33,282 nt of DNA. It comes from an uncultured Myxococcales bacterium (GTDB lineage: Bacteria > Myxococcota_A > Polyangia > Polyangiales > Polyangiaceae). Where the stretch lies: the NCBI GenBank assembly GCA_937998045.1, contig CALKVG010000359.1:1-33282 (forward strand), read 5' to 3'. The position numbers and the translations under genes are program-made. How positions within the stretch are numbered: the first letter of the stretch is position 1; the number at the start of each line of letters is the position of its first letter. The notes under the pieces are model-generated. The model was not told where the DNA came from. It did not search any database and worked only from the letters and a program-made list of their open reading frames with translations. Shown here in pieces: positions 33,238 through 33,282 of this stretch.

Positions 33238-33282
33238 CTGTCTCTTATACACATCTGACGCTGCCGACGATCTTACGCGTGT
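33238..33282. other. Sequencing adapter: Tn5 mosaic end, Nextera Read-1 adapter, i5 index, P5 start
   Basis: Bases 33238-33256 are the 19-base Tn5 mosaic end (CTGTCTCTTATACACATCT). 33257-33270 complete the reverse complement of the Nextera Read-1 transposase adapter. 33271-33278 (TCTTACGC) sit where the i5 index belongs; the reverse complement GCGTAAGA is, from memory, index S517. 33279-33282 (GTGT) begin the P5 tail. This is library DNA left in the assembly, not a transposon. Confidence 0.97.

Noticed and set aside
33238..33256. Tn5 end sequence, which could be taken as a transposon terminus
   Set aside because: It continues into the Nextera adapter, an index and the P5 start, so it comes from library preparation, not from a mobile element.

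Overview
The window is very GC-rich. It is crowded with lipoproteins that carry Ala/Asp/Ser-rich linkers behind a lipobox, Ser/Thr kinases with a single membrane span, and protein families I associate with Myxococcota. It most likely comes from a large Polyangiales-type myxobacterial genome. The last 45 bases (33238-33282) are not genomic. They read as the Tn5/Nextera mosaic end, the Read-1 adapter, an 8-base index and the start of P5. The window therefore ends at a true contig end in an Illumina draft assembly.

Left part (1-6.7 kb). The window opens inside a second copy of the receptor kinase found complete at about 8.6-10.2 kb; this copy has lost 133 codons in frame, including the membrane span. 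A ParE/RelE-type toxin-antitoxin pair follows. A 5.3-kb stretch then carries a Cys-rich lipoprotein and a large subtilase-like lipoprotein. It is bounded by an identical 32-bp direct repeat and by two complementary halves of one nucleotidyltransferase gene.

Middle part (6.7-19.5 kb). A small SRPBCC membrane protein is coupled to a predicted beta-propeller protein. These are transcribed away from the full-length Ser/Thr kinase. Next come three surface lipoproteins: a 14-repeat propeller, one of unknown fold, and a PQQ-like propeller. They are followed by an aldo/keto reductase lacking its barrel core, a GH20 hexosaminidase lipoprotein with one extra base, a DUF1801 protein and a lipase-like alpha/beta hydrolase.

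Metabolic core (20.0-26.1 kb). Three overlapping genes encode a GltD-like FAD/Fe-S oxidoreductase and the two subunits of a 2-oxoacid:ferredoxin oxidoreductase (KorA, KorB). Immediately downstream is a class-I DAHP synthase, the first step of aromatic amino-acid synthesis. It sits behind a ribosome-attenuation leader: a 24-residue peptide with seven aromatic residues in an 11-residue run, an 11-bp antiterminator pairing and a strong terminator. A 27-nt element is shared by the upstream regions of the KOR operon and the DAHP synthase unit.

Right part (26.1-33.2 kb). Two tandem membrane proteins combine a kinase fold lacking the DFG aspartate and the catalytic-loop lysine (predicted pseudokinases) with a TonB/AgmX-like C-terminal domain. 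Then come a conserved protein of unknown function, a small signalling-associated domain protein, a two-span membrane protein, a phosphoesterase lipoprotein and the ATPase half of a histidine kinase, cut by the contig end. No tRNA, rRNA, CRISPR array, transposase or phage gene was recognised.
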